Assembly (NCBI GenBank): GCA_003585845.1
Contig: NQOP01000006.1
Span: 88,295 to 95,653, forward strand
DNA: 7,359 bases
Direction: 5' to 3'
Source: Bifidobacteriaceae bacterium NR021
GTDB taxonomy: Bacteria > Actinomycetota > Actinomycetes > Actinomycetales > Bifidobacteriaceae
Shown here in pieces: positions 1-6,017 of this stretch; the stretch's first letter is position 1, and each line of letters opens with the position of its first letter. A model generated the notes under the pieces. That model was given only the letters and a program-made list of their open reading frames with translations, was not told where the DNA came from and did no database searches. The position numbers and the translations under genes were made by a program.

Positions 1-836
1 GCGATAAAGTCGCATTGCTAGTTTCTACTTTGAACAATCCGTTCTTTGTGGATTTACGTGATGGTGCCCAAGCTGAAGCAAAGAAACTTGGTGTTGATTT
101 GCAAGTTTCCGACGCTCAGAATGATTCTGCAAAGCAGCAGGATCAAGCGCAGAATGCTCAATCACAAGGTGCAAAAGCTGTTATTATTAACCCTGTAGAT
201 TCTGATGCTGCTGGTCCTGCAGTTGCCCCGTTGCTAAGCGCGAATTTGCCTGTGATTTCTGTTGACCGTTCTGTAACTGGTGAAAAAGTTACTTCGCATA
301 TTGCTTCCGATAACGTTGCTGGTGGTGCTCAGGCTGCTGACACGCTAGCTAATAGTATGGGCAAAAAGGGTGAAGTTTTGGTTTTGCAAGGTATTCCTGG
401 AGCGGCTTCTACTCGCGACCGTGGCAAAGGATTCAAAGATCGTATTAAGAAATATTCAAATATTAAAGTTGTAGCAGAACAAACTGCTAACTTTGACCGT
501 GCTGAAGCATTAAATGTGGCTACTAATTTGTTGCAATCGCATCCGAATGCAACCGGCATTTACGCCGAAAATGACGAGATGGCATTAGGTGCCATTCAAG
601 CATTAGGAGCTAAAGCTGGTAAAGAAATTAAAGTAGTCGGTTTCGATGGAACTGCTGACGGTATGAAAGCTATTAAGGCCGGCACAATGGCTGGAACAAT
701 TGCTCAGCAGCCAAAGGAACTTGGTCGTTCTGCCGTTGCTGCTGCTGTAAAAGCTATTAAAGGGCAAAGTGTTCCAAAGACTGAGCCAATTACTGTGAAA
801 ACAGTGACAGTAAAGAATGTGGGTGATTTTGAGTAA
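1..836 (+). CDS. rbsB: D-ribose ABC transporter substrate-binding protein RbsB (5' partial)
   Basis: Extracytoplasmic lipoprotein or periplasmic-type receptor that hands D-ribose to the RbsAC ABC transporter. The reading frame is open from the left edge (first whole codon at 3), so the TTG at 15 is internal and not a start. Compared from memory with mature E. coli RbsB, the protein begins at about mature residue 2, so only the signal peptide and linker are missing. The ribose contacts known from E. coli all have equivalents: Asn/Phe/Phe in STLNNPFF, Asp-Arg in SVDRSV, Arg in TRDRGKGF, Phe in NFDR, Asn in ENDEMALG, Asp in GFDGT and Gln in IAQQP. This supports ribose rather than another sugar as ligand. 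The stop is TAA at 834. rbsD and rbsK follow on the same strand; permease and ATPase genes are presumably to the left. Confidence 0.95.
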   Translation, partial: DKVALLVSTLNNPFFVDLRDGAQAEAKKLGVDLQVSDAQNDSAKQQDQAQNAQSQGAKAVIINPVDSDAAGPAVAPLLSANLPVISVDRSVTGEKVTSHIASDNVAGGAQAADTLANSMGKKGEVLVLQGIPGAASTRDRGKGFKDRIKKYSNIKVVAEQTANFDRAEALNVATNLLQSHPNATGIYAENDEMALGAIQALGAKAGKEIKVVGFDGTADGMKAIKAGTMAGTIAQQPKELGRSAVAAAVKAIKGQSVPKTEPITVKTVTVKNVGDFE

Positions 837-1129
837 TACATATTTGCATAAAACTATGTAATTCTGTGTATAAACATTAGAGTTTATGTTGAGTAGTTTT
901 ATGGATTAATATAGCTAATGCAAAATTTATATGGCGCTGAGAGCATTCATGATGCTTTCGTGAAAATAATTGTAACAGTAAAATTTATTAATACCGTATG
1001 ATTTAGCGTTCTCAACGCCATTGTTTTCTTAATAAGATTTTTATCATATATGTTCGTGGTGGCGCATTTGTTATAAAGGTGATGATCATTGTTGATGTCA
1101 CTTTCATGAGCCACGATATGGGGTGAATT
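837..1129 (+). other. rbsB-rbsD intergenic spacer with secondary structure
   Basis: This 293-nt A/T-rich spacer holds no convincing gene. A weak A/T hairpin (ataaac at 870-875 with gtttat at 882-887) follows rbsB. A long-range imperfect inverted repeat joins 931-947 and 1005-1021. A third pairing, tcgtggt at 1054-1060 with gccacga at 1110-1116, ends just before the rbsD ribosome binding site GGGGTGA (1120-1126). A TATGAT hexamer at 997-1002 could be a -10 box, but no good -35 stands at the right distance. The spacer could be an RNA processing or stabilising element within one rbs transcript, or a regulatory region giving rbsD-rbsK separate expression. The sequence alone does not decide. Confidence 0.5.
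931..1021 (+). repeat. Imperfect long-range inverted repeat between rbsB and rbsD
   Basis: The 17-mer at 931-947 (atggcgctgagagcatt) and the 17-mer at 1005-1021 (agcgttctcaacgccat) are near reverse complements. They give 13 Watson-Crick pairs, two G-U pairs and two mismatches. The arms enclose 57 nt. Their centres are about 74 bp apart, close to seven turns of B-DNA. A smaller hairpin, agcat/atgct (942-956), overlaps the left arm. Either an RNA stem or a pair of inverted protein-binding sites is possible. Confidence 0.5.
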
Positions 1130-1525
1130 ATGTTAACTCATGGTATTTTGAACGCACAATTAGCAGCTGCTATTGCAAAATTGAGGCATAAGGATCAATT
1201 TGTTGTTTCTGACTGTGGCTTGCCTGTCCCAGCGGGCGTAGAAGTTATTGATTTAGCCTTGGTTTTTGGAATACCGCGATTTCCTGATGTGCTTGCATCA
1301 ATAAAGGACGATCTTGTTCTTGAGTCTGGTATTATGGCGGAAGAAGCTTGTGATGATGTTCCAGAAACATGGGTCAAGGATTTGCTTGGTGTGCCATTGA
1401 CTTATGTGCCTCATGATGGCGAACAAGGATTTAAGGCTCTTGTTTCGCAAGCTAAATTCGTGATTCGAACGGGTGAGACTACTCCGTATTCTAACGTGTT
1501 GCTGCGTTGTGGTGTTCCATTCTAA
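1130..1525 (+). CDS. rbsD: D-ribose pyranase RbsD
   Basis: Cytoplasmic enzyme that interconverts beta-pyranose and furanose forms of D-ribose, supplying the form used by ribokinase. At 131 residues it is close to the usual length of about 139, and it aligns throughout with E. coli RbsD from memory. The catalytic His is H20 (KLRHKD), followed by D28 in VVSDCGLPVP. The C-terminal signature TGETTPYSNVLLRCGVPF carries the substrate-binding Tyr and Asn. The middle is shorter than in E. coli around the IMAEEA segment. The ATG at 1130 is supported by GGGGTGA just upstream and by the match of the N-terminus (THGILN) to the family. rbsK begins 31 nt after the stop, so the two are almost certainly cotranscribed. 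Confidence 0.95.
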   Translation: MLTHGILNAQLAAAIAKLRHKDQFVVSDCGLPVPAGVEVIDLALVFGIPRFPDVLASIKDDLVLESGIMAEEACDDVPETWVKDLLGVPLTYVPHDGEQGFKALVSQAKFVIRTGETTPYSNVLLRCGVPF

Positions 1526-1556
1526 GCTTTGTTTTGCGCAATATTTAGGGAGAATT

Positions 1557-2618
1557 ATGTGTAGTTATCATATGCTTGACTCGTTGGAGAGTTTAGAAAA
1601 GATTAAAGTCATTCAGCCTGTTAACGTGGCTTTGCAACATGAGACATTGCCTGCGTTACGAAATATGAAGATGCCTACTGTAGCGATAGTTGGTTCTATG
1701 AATGCGGATTATACTATTGTTGCTAATCGTCTTCCTATGCCTGGTGAGACCATTAAAGGTGACGAAATACGAATACTGCCTGGAGGTAAGTCAGGTAATC
1801 AGGCAGTATCTGCTGCAAAGCTTGGTGCGCACGTATGTATGTTCGGTGCTGTAGGTAATGATGCTAATGCTGATTTTCTTACTGGTGCTTTGCGAGAATC
1901 TGGTGTTGATACGACGTATGTACGTCATGTACCCAATTGCAACAGTGGCGCAACAGTGATTACAGTGGATGCGCAAAGTGGCGAAAATACTATTGTTTAT
2001 GCGCCTGGATCTAACTCGCAAGTTGATATTGATTATATTCAGTCGTCATCTGTGCAAGCTGCTATTACTAATGCAAAAGTATTAGGGCTTTGCTTGGAAA
2101 GTCCATTAGAATCGGTTACGATGTGCGCTCGCTTAGCACATGAGCATGGCGTAAAAGTTTTGCTTAATAATTCGCCTTTTTTGGATACATTACCGCGAGA
2201 TCTTATACAATCTGCAGATATCTTACTGGTTAATGAGCATGAAATGGCACAGCTATTGCATATTTCAGAACCAGATAGCGGTGATTGGGATTCATTTGAT
2301 TGGAAGCATACGCTTCATGCAATGCATGAGTTTGGCTTTAATGAGGCAATAGTAACACTTGGCTCACGTGGGTCTATGGTTTTGGATTATGCGGATAATT
2401 CGGTGCATCGAATTATGGCTCAGCATGTCAATGCCGTTGATACTACGGGTTGTGGCGATGCTTTTATGGGTACTGTGCTTGCGTGTTTGTCTGTGGATAT
2501 GCGGTTGGTTGATGCAGCGTCACTCGCTTCTTATGTAGCTGCATATGCTGCTACTGGATTTGGTGCACAAGCTTCTTACGGTACAGTTGCTCAAATTCGT
2601 CAATTTTTTCACTTGTAA
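1557..2618 (+). CDS. rbsK: Ribokinase RbsK (PfkB family) with N-terminal extension
   Basis: Cytoplasmic kinase that uses ATP to make D-ribose 5-phosphate, feeding the pentose phosphate and nucleotide pathways. The PfkB/ribokinase features run in order: sugar-binding GSMNADYT near residues 45-52, GGKSGNQA from residue 76, SPLES, NNSP, the metal/phosphate motif NEHE, TLGSRG, and the ATP/anion-hole signature DTTGCGDAF at 295-303 with catalytic base D301. I place the start at ATG 1557 because AGGGAGA lies 4-10 nt upstream of it. The frame stays open further 5' into rbsD, but that part has no ribosome binding site. The chosen start gives 353 residues, about 40 more than E. coli ribokinase, all at the N-terminus. 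Later ATGs at 1665 and 1671 would remove the extension but lack a comparable binding site. It is the last gene of the rbs locus, followed by a terminator. Confidence 0.93.
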   Translation: MCSYHMLDSLESLEKIKVIQPVNVALQHETLPALRNMKMPTVAIVGSMNADYTIVANRLPMPGETIKGDEIRILPGGKSGNQAVSAAKLGAHVCMFGAVGNDANADFLTGALRESGVDTTYVRHVPNCNSGATVITVDAQSGENTIVYAPGSNSQVDIDYIQSSSVQAAITNAKVLGLCLESPLESVTMCARLAHEHGVKVLLNNSPFLDTLPRDLIQSADILLVNEHEMAQLLHISEPDSGDWDSFDWKHTLHAMHEFGFNEAIVTLGSRGSMVLDYADNSVHRIMAQHVNAVDTTGCGDAFMGTVLACLSVDMRLVDAASLASYVAAYAATGFGAQASYGTVAQIRQFFHL

Positions 2619-2686
2619 GTAGGTAATGCATGCATAAATTGTAAGTATATTCAGTTGACGTTCGCGCCTTGCCGATGTACAGAATT

Positions 2687-2717
2687 TTGACATTCTTCTA
2701 GAACTGTGTAATATGCT
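2687..2717 (+). promoter_or_regulatory. Candidate sigma-70-type promoter before the 2727-2777 hairpin
   Basis: A consensus -35 hexamer TTGACA (2687-2692) is followed by TAATAT (2709-2714, spacing 16) or TATGCT (2712-2717, spacing 19) as possible -10 boxes, each matching TATAAT at 4 of 6 positions. Transcription would run right and start around 2720, so the strong hairpin at 2727-2777 would form at the very 5' end of the RNA. It may drive the ketopantoate reductase-like gene through an attenuated leader, or it may be chance similarity. Confidence 0.4.
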
Positions 2718-2726
2718 ATAAAAACC

Positions 2727-2777
2727 AAAAAGCAGTTGGCTGATTTTAGTCACTACAATCAGCCTTACTGCTTTTTA
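2727..2777 (+). terminator. Strong intrinsic terminator after rbsK
   Basis: Two stacked perfect stems are visible. The outer is aaaaagcagt (2727-2736) with actgcttttt (2767-2776). The inner is ggctgatt (2738-2745) with aatcagcc (2757-2764). A 1x2 internal loop separates them and the apical loop is 11 nt. The 3' arm ends in TTTTT and the 5' arm begins with a long A tract, so it could terminate in both directions. It lies 108 nt after the rbsK stop. Confidence 0.88.
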
Positions 2778-2797
2778 CTATATTTACAGTCGCTTTG

Positions 2798-2825
2798 ACG
2801 AATTTCCATGTATGCACGAATTTCG
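2798..2825 (+). repeat. Nine-base direct repeat upstream of the panE-like gene
   Basis: The nonamer acgaatttc occurs at 2798-2806 and again at 2816-2824, an 18-bp period, in the leader between the hairpin and the ribosome binding site. A TTGACG hexamer at 2795-2800 overlaps the first copy. It may be a paired protein-binding site, but two copies of nine bases in A/T-rich DNA can occur by chance. Confidence 0.3.
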
Positions 2826-2844
2826 CCTAAGCACATTTTTATCT

Positions 2845-2855
2845 AAAAGGAGGTG
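2845..2855 (+). promoter_or_regulatory. Near-perfect Shine-Dalgarno sequence
   Basis: AAAAGGAGGTG is an extended complement to the 16S rRNA 3' end, five nt before the ATG at 2861. It fixes the start of the reductase gene and predicts strong translation. It is much stronger than the sites before rbsD or the glucosidase gene. Confidence 0.85.
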
Positions 2856-2860
2856 TCACT

Positions 2861-3829
2861 ATGAGTGGCATGAAATATGCAATGATCGGTTCGGGAGCTA
2901 TGGGATATCGCTATGGCGTTTTGTTGCAGGAAACGGCTGGCATTCATGTTGATTTCATTGATGCCTGGGATGAAAATGTGAATAAAGTTCGCGAGCAAGG
3001 CGGCGTAATGGTGAGCCGCGACCATGAAAACCGTCATTTGGTGCCGATTAATATGTATACCCCTGAAGATTATGACGGCGATCCAGACGTGTGGATCGTG
3101 TTTATGAAGCAAATGCAGCTTGCGGAAATGTTGGAGCGTTGTAAGCATTTGTTTAAAGAGCATCAGGTTGTGTTTGCTGCTATGAATGGCTGGGGTCATT
3201 TTGAAAAGTTGCAGCAATATTTCTCAGATGACCACATTTATGGCGGTACTGCCATGATTGCAACCGTTTTGAACGGTCCGGGCGACGTTGATTTTATTGG
3301 TAAAGTTGGCGTTGGAACAATGAATATGTGTGCGTTGAACGAGCAGGTGAGCGATGTTGAGCTTGCTATGCGAGACGACTTTAAAGCTGCAGGTTTGAAT
3401 CCTACTATTACGGAAGATTTCAAGGGCACGTGCATGGCGAAGGTAGTTTTCAATTCCGTAGTTAACACTTTGTGCACAATGTATCAGATTCAAATGGGCC
3501 AGTTTATTTCGTATCCTGGCGCTATGGATATGGCTCGACAGCTTATTAACGAAGCGTACGACGTGTGCAATCGTGCAGGAATTCGTATGGTTAATACGCG
3601 CCAGCAGGAGTTGGAGGCTATCGATTACGTAAGTCGTGTTGCAAATCCTCTGCACTATCCTTCTATGTACCAAGATATGAGTCGCGGACGAAAGACTGAA
3701 GTCGATTACATTAATGGTTACATAGCAAAGCTCGGTCGCGAAAATGATTACGTTTGCCGTACTCACGAATTCTTAACGCACGGAGTTCATTTGGCAGAAC
3801 TCGCGTTCAAGCTTCATAATCAGCAATAA
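2861..3829 (+). CDS. panE: 2-dehydropantoate 2-reductase family protein (PanE/ApbA)
   Basis: NADPH-dependent reductase family; the reference reaction turns ketopantoate into pantoate in vitamin B5 and coenzyme A synthesis. The 322 residues are slightly longer than E. coli PanE (303). The N-terminal Rossmann motif is GSGAMG at 10-15. Residues matching the E. coli active site are N109 (MNGWG), K194 (the catalytic Lys, in MAKVVFNSVVN), N198, N202, S268 (PSMYQD) and E280 (KTEVDYINGY). It is soluble, with no signal peptide or membrane segment. The start at 2861 is fixed by the Shine-Dalgarno site. The gene is a single-gene unit between two terminators with no other pantothenate gene in view. The substrate could therefore be another branched 2-oxo acid, since the family includes several such reductases. 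Family assignment is firm; physiological role is uncertain. Confidence 0.85.
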   Translation: MSGMKYAMIGSGAMGYRYGVLLQETAGIHVDFIDAWDENVNKVREQGGVMVSRDHENRHLVPINMYTPEDYDGDPDVWIVFMKQMQLAEMLERCKHLFKEHQVVFAAMNGWGHFEKLQQYFSDDHIYGGTAMIATVLNGPGDVDFIGKVGVGTMNMCALNEQVSDVELAMRDDFKAAGLNPTITEDFKGTCMAKVVFNSVVNTLCTMYQIQMGQFISYPGAMDMARQLINEAYDVCNRAGIRMVNTRQQELEAIDYVSRVANPLHYPSMYQDMSRGRKTEVDYINGYIAKLGRENDYVCRTHEFLTHGVHLAELAFKLHNQQ

Positions 3830-3874
3830 TTTAGAGAGTATCCATATAGCTCCTGCAATGAATGAGAAGGAGGT

Positions 3875-3909
3875 GCGGCTCGCGGTTTTTACTGCGGGCC
3901 GCTTTTTAT
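3875..3909 (+). terminator. Intrinsic terminator after the panE-like gene
   Basis: The GC-rich stem gcggctcgc (3875-3883) pairs with gcgggccgc (3894-3902) over nine pairs including one G-U. It has a 10-nt loop and is followed at once by TTTTT (3903-3907). It lies 45 nt past the stop and points right. An AAGGAGGTG sequence (3867-3875) sits against its left side without a usable start codon. Confidence 0.88.
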
Positions 3910-4043
3910 TATCCGCGCGTAACATCTAATATGCTGATAAAATTTAGAGTCTAAAATCATCAATACTATTAAATAAATAAAATTATTTGTAATAAATAAA
4001 GCTGTAATAAAAATACTTATTAACGTAAATTAATGGGGTTTAT
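3910..4043 (+). promoter_or_regulatory. A/T-rich upstream region of the alpha-glucosidase gene
   Basis: This 134-nt, very A/T-rich stretch must hold the promoter of the glucosidase gene, because a terminator closes the unit before it. The segment taatatgct at 3927-3935, followed by gataaaa, matches the candidate -10 region at 2709-2717 before the reductase gene, but no clear -35 accompanies it. I see no palindromic LacI-type operator. The ribosome binding site is a modest GGGGT at 4035-4039. Confidence 0.35.
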
Positions 4044-5975
4044 ATGACTACTTTTGACAGAGCAAACTTGCCAGAATCCGTGCGCACAAACGGTGCTACG
4101 CCAAACCCTTGGTGGGCGAATGCAGTAGTGTATCAGATTTATCCGCGAAGCTTCCAGGACACGAACGGTGACGGCATCGGAGATTTGAAGGGAATCACTT
4201 CGCGCCTCGACTATTTGGCTGATTTAGGTGTTGATGTGCTATGGCTTAGCCCTGTTTACAAGTCTCCGCAAGACGATAACGGTTACGATATTTCTGACTA
4301 TCAAGATATTGATCCGCTTTTTGGCACTTTGGAAGATATGGACGAACTTTTGGCTGGCGCGCACAAGCGTGGGCTTAAAGTTGTGATGGATTTAGTAGTA
4401 AATCACACTTCTGACGAGCATGCTTGGTTCCAGGCTTCTAGAGATGCTTCTAGTGACTACGCGGATTGGTATTGGTGGAGACCTGCGCGTGAAGGTTGTG
4501 TGCCTGGCGAACCGGGTGCGGAGCCAAATAAGTGGGGCTCGTATTTCGGCGGTTCCGCGTGGACTTACGATCCGAAGCGCGGAGAATACTTCCTTCATCA
4601 GTATTCGCCAAAGCAGCCAGATTTGAATTGGGAAAATCCCGCGGTTCGCGCTGCCGTGTACAAGATGATGAATTGGTGGATGGATCGCGGAATTGACGGC
4701 TTCCGTATGGATGTGATTACGCAAATTTCCAAGCATGTTGATTCTGAAGGTCGTTTGCCTGGGGAAGTTGGCTGCCAGATTGAAGATTTGCCGGCTGGTG
4801 CCGACGGCTATTCTTCGCCGTTCCCGTTCTGCTCGGATGGTCCTCGTTTAGACGAATTCTTGCGTGAGATGCGTGCAAAAGTTTTCGAAGGGCGCGAAGG
4901 TTTCTTAACTGTTGGTGAGGCTCCGGGAATTTCTCCGCACCGTAATACTTATATTACTGACCCTACTCACAGTGAACTCGACATGTTATTCCTGTTCAAT
5001 CACGTGGATATCGATTGCGAAAACGGAACTAAGTGGAACCCTGTGCCGCTAAAGCTGACGGCATTAAAGCGCGTGATGGCTGAGCAGGAGCAAGCGGTAG
5101 CGGATGCTGGTTGGGCGAGCTTGTTCTTTAATAATCACGATCAGCCGCGTGCGCTTTCTCGCTGGGGTAGTGAGGCTAGCGAGGAGATGCGTGTGCGCTC
5201 TGCTAAGGCGATTGCCATGCTTCTTCACATGCATCGCGGCACACCTTACGTGTACCAAGGTGAGGAAATAGGCATGACTAACGCGCACTTTACTCGTCTC
5301 GAGCAGTATCGTGATTTGGAAGCGTTGAACATGTTTAAGCAGCGCGTAGAAGAAGCGCATATTCAGTCGGCTGAGTCGATGATGGATGCGCTTGCAAAGC
5401 GCGGTCGCGACAATTCTCGAACTCCGATGCAGTGGAATGCTTCTAAATACGCGGGATTCATGCCTTTTAATGTTACGTCGCAAAATAACGCAGAGCCGTG
5501 GATTAGTGTGAATCCTAATTATGTGGATATTAATGCGGCTGAACAGATGGAAGATTCGGATTCCGTTTACGCTTTTTACAAGTATTTGATTGCTTTGCGC
5601 CATTCGGAGCCGATTGTTTCTGCTGGCTCTTGGAATTTGGTCGATGCGGACGACGAGTGCGTGTACGCTTTCGTGCGCGAGCTTAAATCTGATTGCGAAA
5701 AGCAGGAAGATTCTGCAGAGACTGCCGCGGAATCTGCTGCAAATTCTGTGGAATCTAATGCGGAATCTACAGAACGTATGCTCGTAATGGTTAATATGAC
5801 TGATTCAACCGTGCCTATACCTACGCAGAGCGCACAATTATTGCAAAATCGCGCCTCTAACGCTTTTGTAGAGCGTGACGTAATTGTTACAACTTACGAC
5901 GTGAATCACGCGCTTACATCGCTTAAAAACGGTACGCTTGCGCCTTGGGAAGGTATAGCTGTTACTTTGCAATAG
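4044..5975 (+). CDS. GH13 alpha-glucosidase (oligo-1,6-glucosidase type)
   Basis: Cytoplasmic exo-acting glucosidase that releases glucose from the non-reducing end of short alpha-glucosides. The 643 residues show the GH13 (beta/alpha)8 barrel: VVYQIYPRSF and the calcium loop DTNGDGIGD (39-47), region I DLVVNH (D116, H121), QPDLNWENP, region II GFRMDV with nucleophile D223, region III VGEAPG with acid/base E292, and region IV NNHDQPR with stabiliser D366. Val224 directly after the nucleophile is the residue linked to alpha-1,6 preference in B. cereus oligo-1,6-glucosidase and yeast isomaltase; alpha-1,4 enzymes usually have Ala or Thr. It resembles bifidobacterial AglA/AglB as I recall them. 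There is no signal peptide. It is longer than the usual 555-605 residues, partly because of a Ser/Glu/Ala-rich insertion at about 548-577. It converges with the sirtuin gene 25 nt downstream. Confidence 0.93.
   Translation: MTTFDRANLPESVRTNGATPNPWWANAVVYQIYPRSFQDTNGDGIGDLKGITSRLDYLADLGVDVLWLSPVYKSPQDDNGYDISDYQDIDPLFGTLEDMDELLAGAHKRGLKVVMDLVVNHTSDEHAWFQASRDASSDYADWYWWRPAREGCVPGEPGAEPNKWGSYFGGSAWTYDPKRGEYFLHQYSPKQPDLNWENPAVRAAVYKMMNWWMDRGIDGFRMDVITQISKHVDSEGRLPGEVGCQIEDLPAGADGYSSPFPFCSDGPRLDEFLREMRAKVFEGREGFLTVGEAPGISPHRNTYITDPTHSELDMLFLFNHVDIDCENGTKWNPVPLKLTALKRVMAEQEQAVADAGWASLFFNNHDQPRALSRWGSEASEEMRVRSAKAIAMLLHMHRGTPYVYQGEEIGMTNAHFTRLEQYRDLEALNMFKQRVEEAHIQSAESMMDALAKRGRDNSRTPMQWNASKYAGFMPFNVTSQNNAEPWISVNPNYVDINAAEQMEDSDSVYAFYKYLIALRHSEPIVSAGSWNLVDADDECVYAFVRELKSDCEKQEDSAETAAESAANSVESNAESTERMLVMVNMTDSTVPIPTQSAQLLQNRASNAFVERDVIVTTYDVNHALTSLKNGTLAPWEGIAVTLQ
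5685..5774 (+). other. Low-complexity Ser/Glu/Ala insertion in the glucosidase
   Basis: Residues 548-577 of the glucosidase are almost only K, S, D, E, A, N, T, V and Q. They contain degenerate units such as AESAA, NSVES and NAEST, encoded by repeated gaatct/aattct words. They split the beta-hairpin YAFVRELK from RMLVMVNM in the C-terminal domain, where relatives usually have a short turn. The reading frame is kept, so the enzyme should still fold, with an acidic flexible loop. Confidence 0.65.
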
Positions 5976-6017
5976 TTTTAATAGCATTACTTTGCAATAA
6001 TCACTTTGCAATAGTTT
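5964..6017. repeat. Direct repeats spanning both convergent stop codons
   Basis: The 15-mer actttgcaatagttt occurs at 5964-5978 and 6003-6017, 39 bp apart. The core actttgcaata occurs a third time at 5989-5999. The left copy encodes the glucosidase C-terminus (TLQ and its TAG). The right copy, read on the other strand, encodes the sirtuin C-terminus (TIAK before TGA). No hairpin terminator is visible between the genes. Confidence 0.8.

Noticed and set aside
1082..1126. A 14-codon ORF (MIIVDV...) ending inside the rbsD ribosome binding site, possible leader peptide
   Set aside because: The only Shine-Dalgarno-like sequence (AAAGGTG) touches the ATG with no spacing, and the peptide has no run of regulatory codons.
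1473..1556. Upstream in-frame start for ribokinase overlapping rbsD
   Set aside because: It would overlap conserved rbsD codons and has no ribosome binding site. The ATG at 1557 has a clear AGGGAGA.
3224..3766. A 180-codon minus-strand open frame inside the reductase gene
   Set aside because: It is antisense to a gene with all family motifs, and its predicted protein has no recognisable domain.
3858..3929. A 23-codon ORF (MNEKEV...) running through the terminator
   Set aside because: There is no ribosome binding site at a useful distance, and the stretch is explained by the terminator hairpin.
5064..5603. A 179-codon minus-strand open frame inside the glucosidase gene
   Set aside because: It is a shadow of conserved GH13 coding sequence and shows no recognisable protein features.
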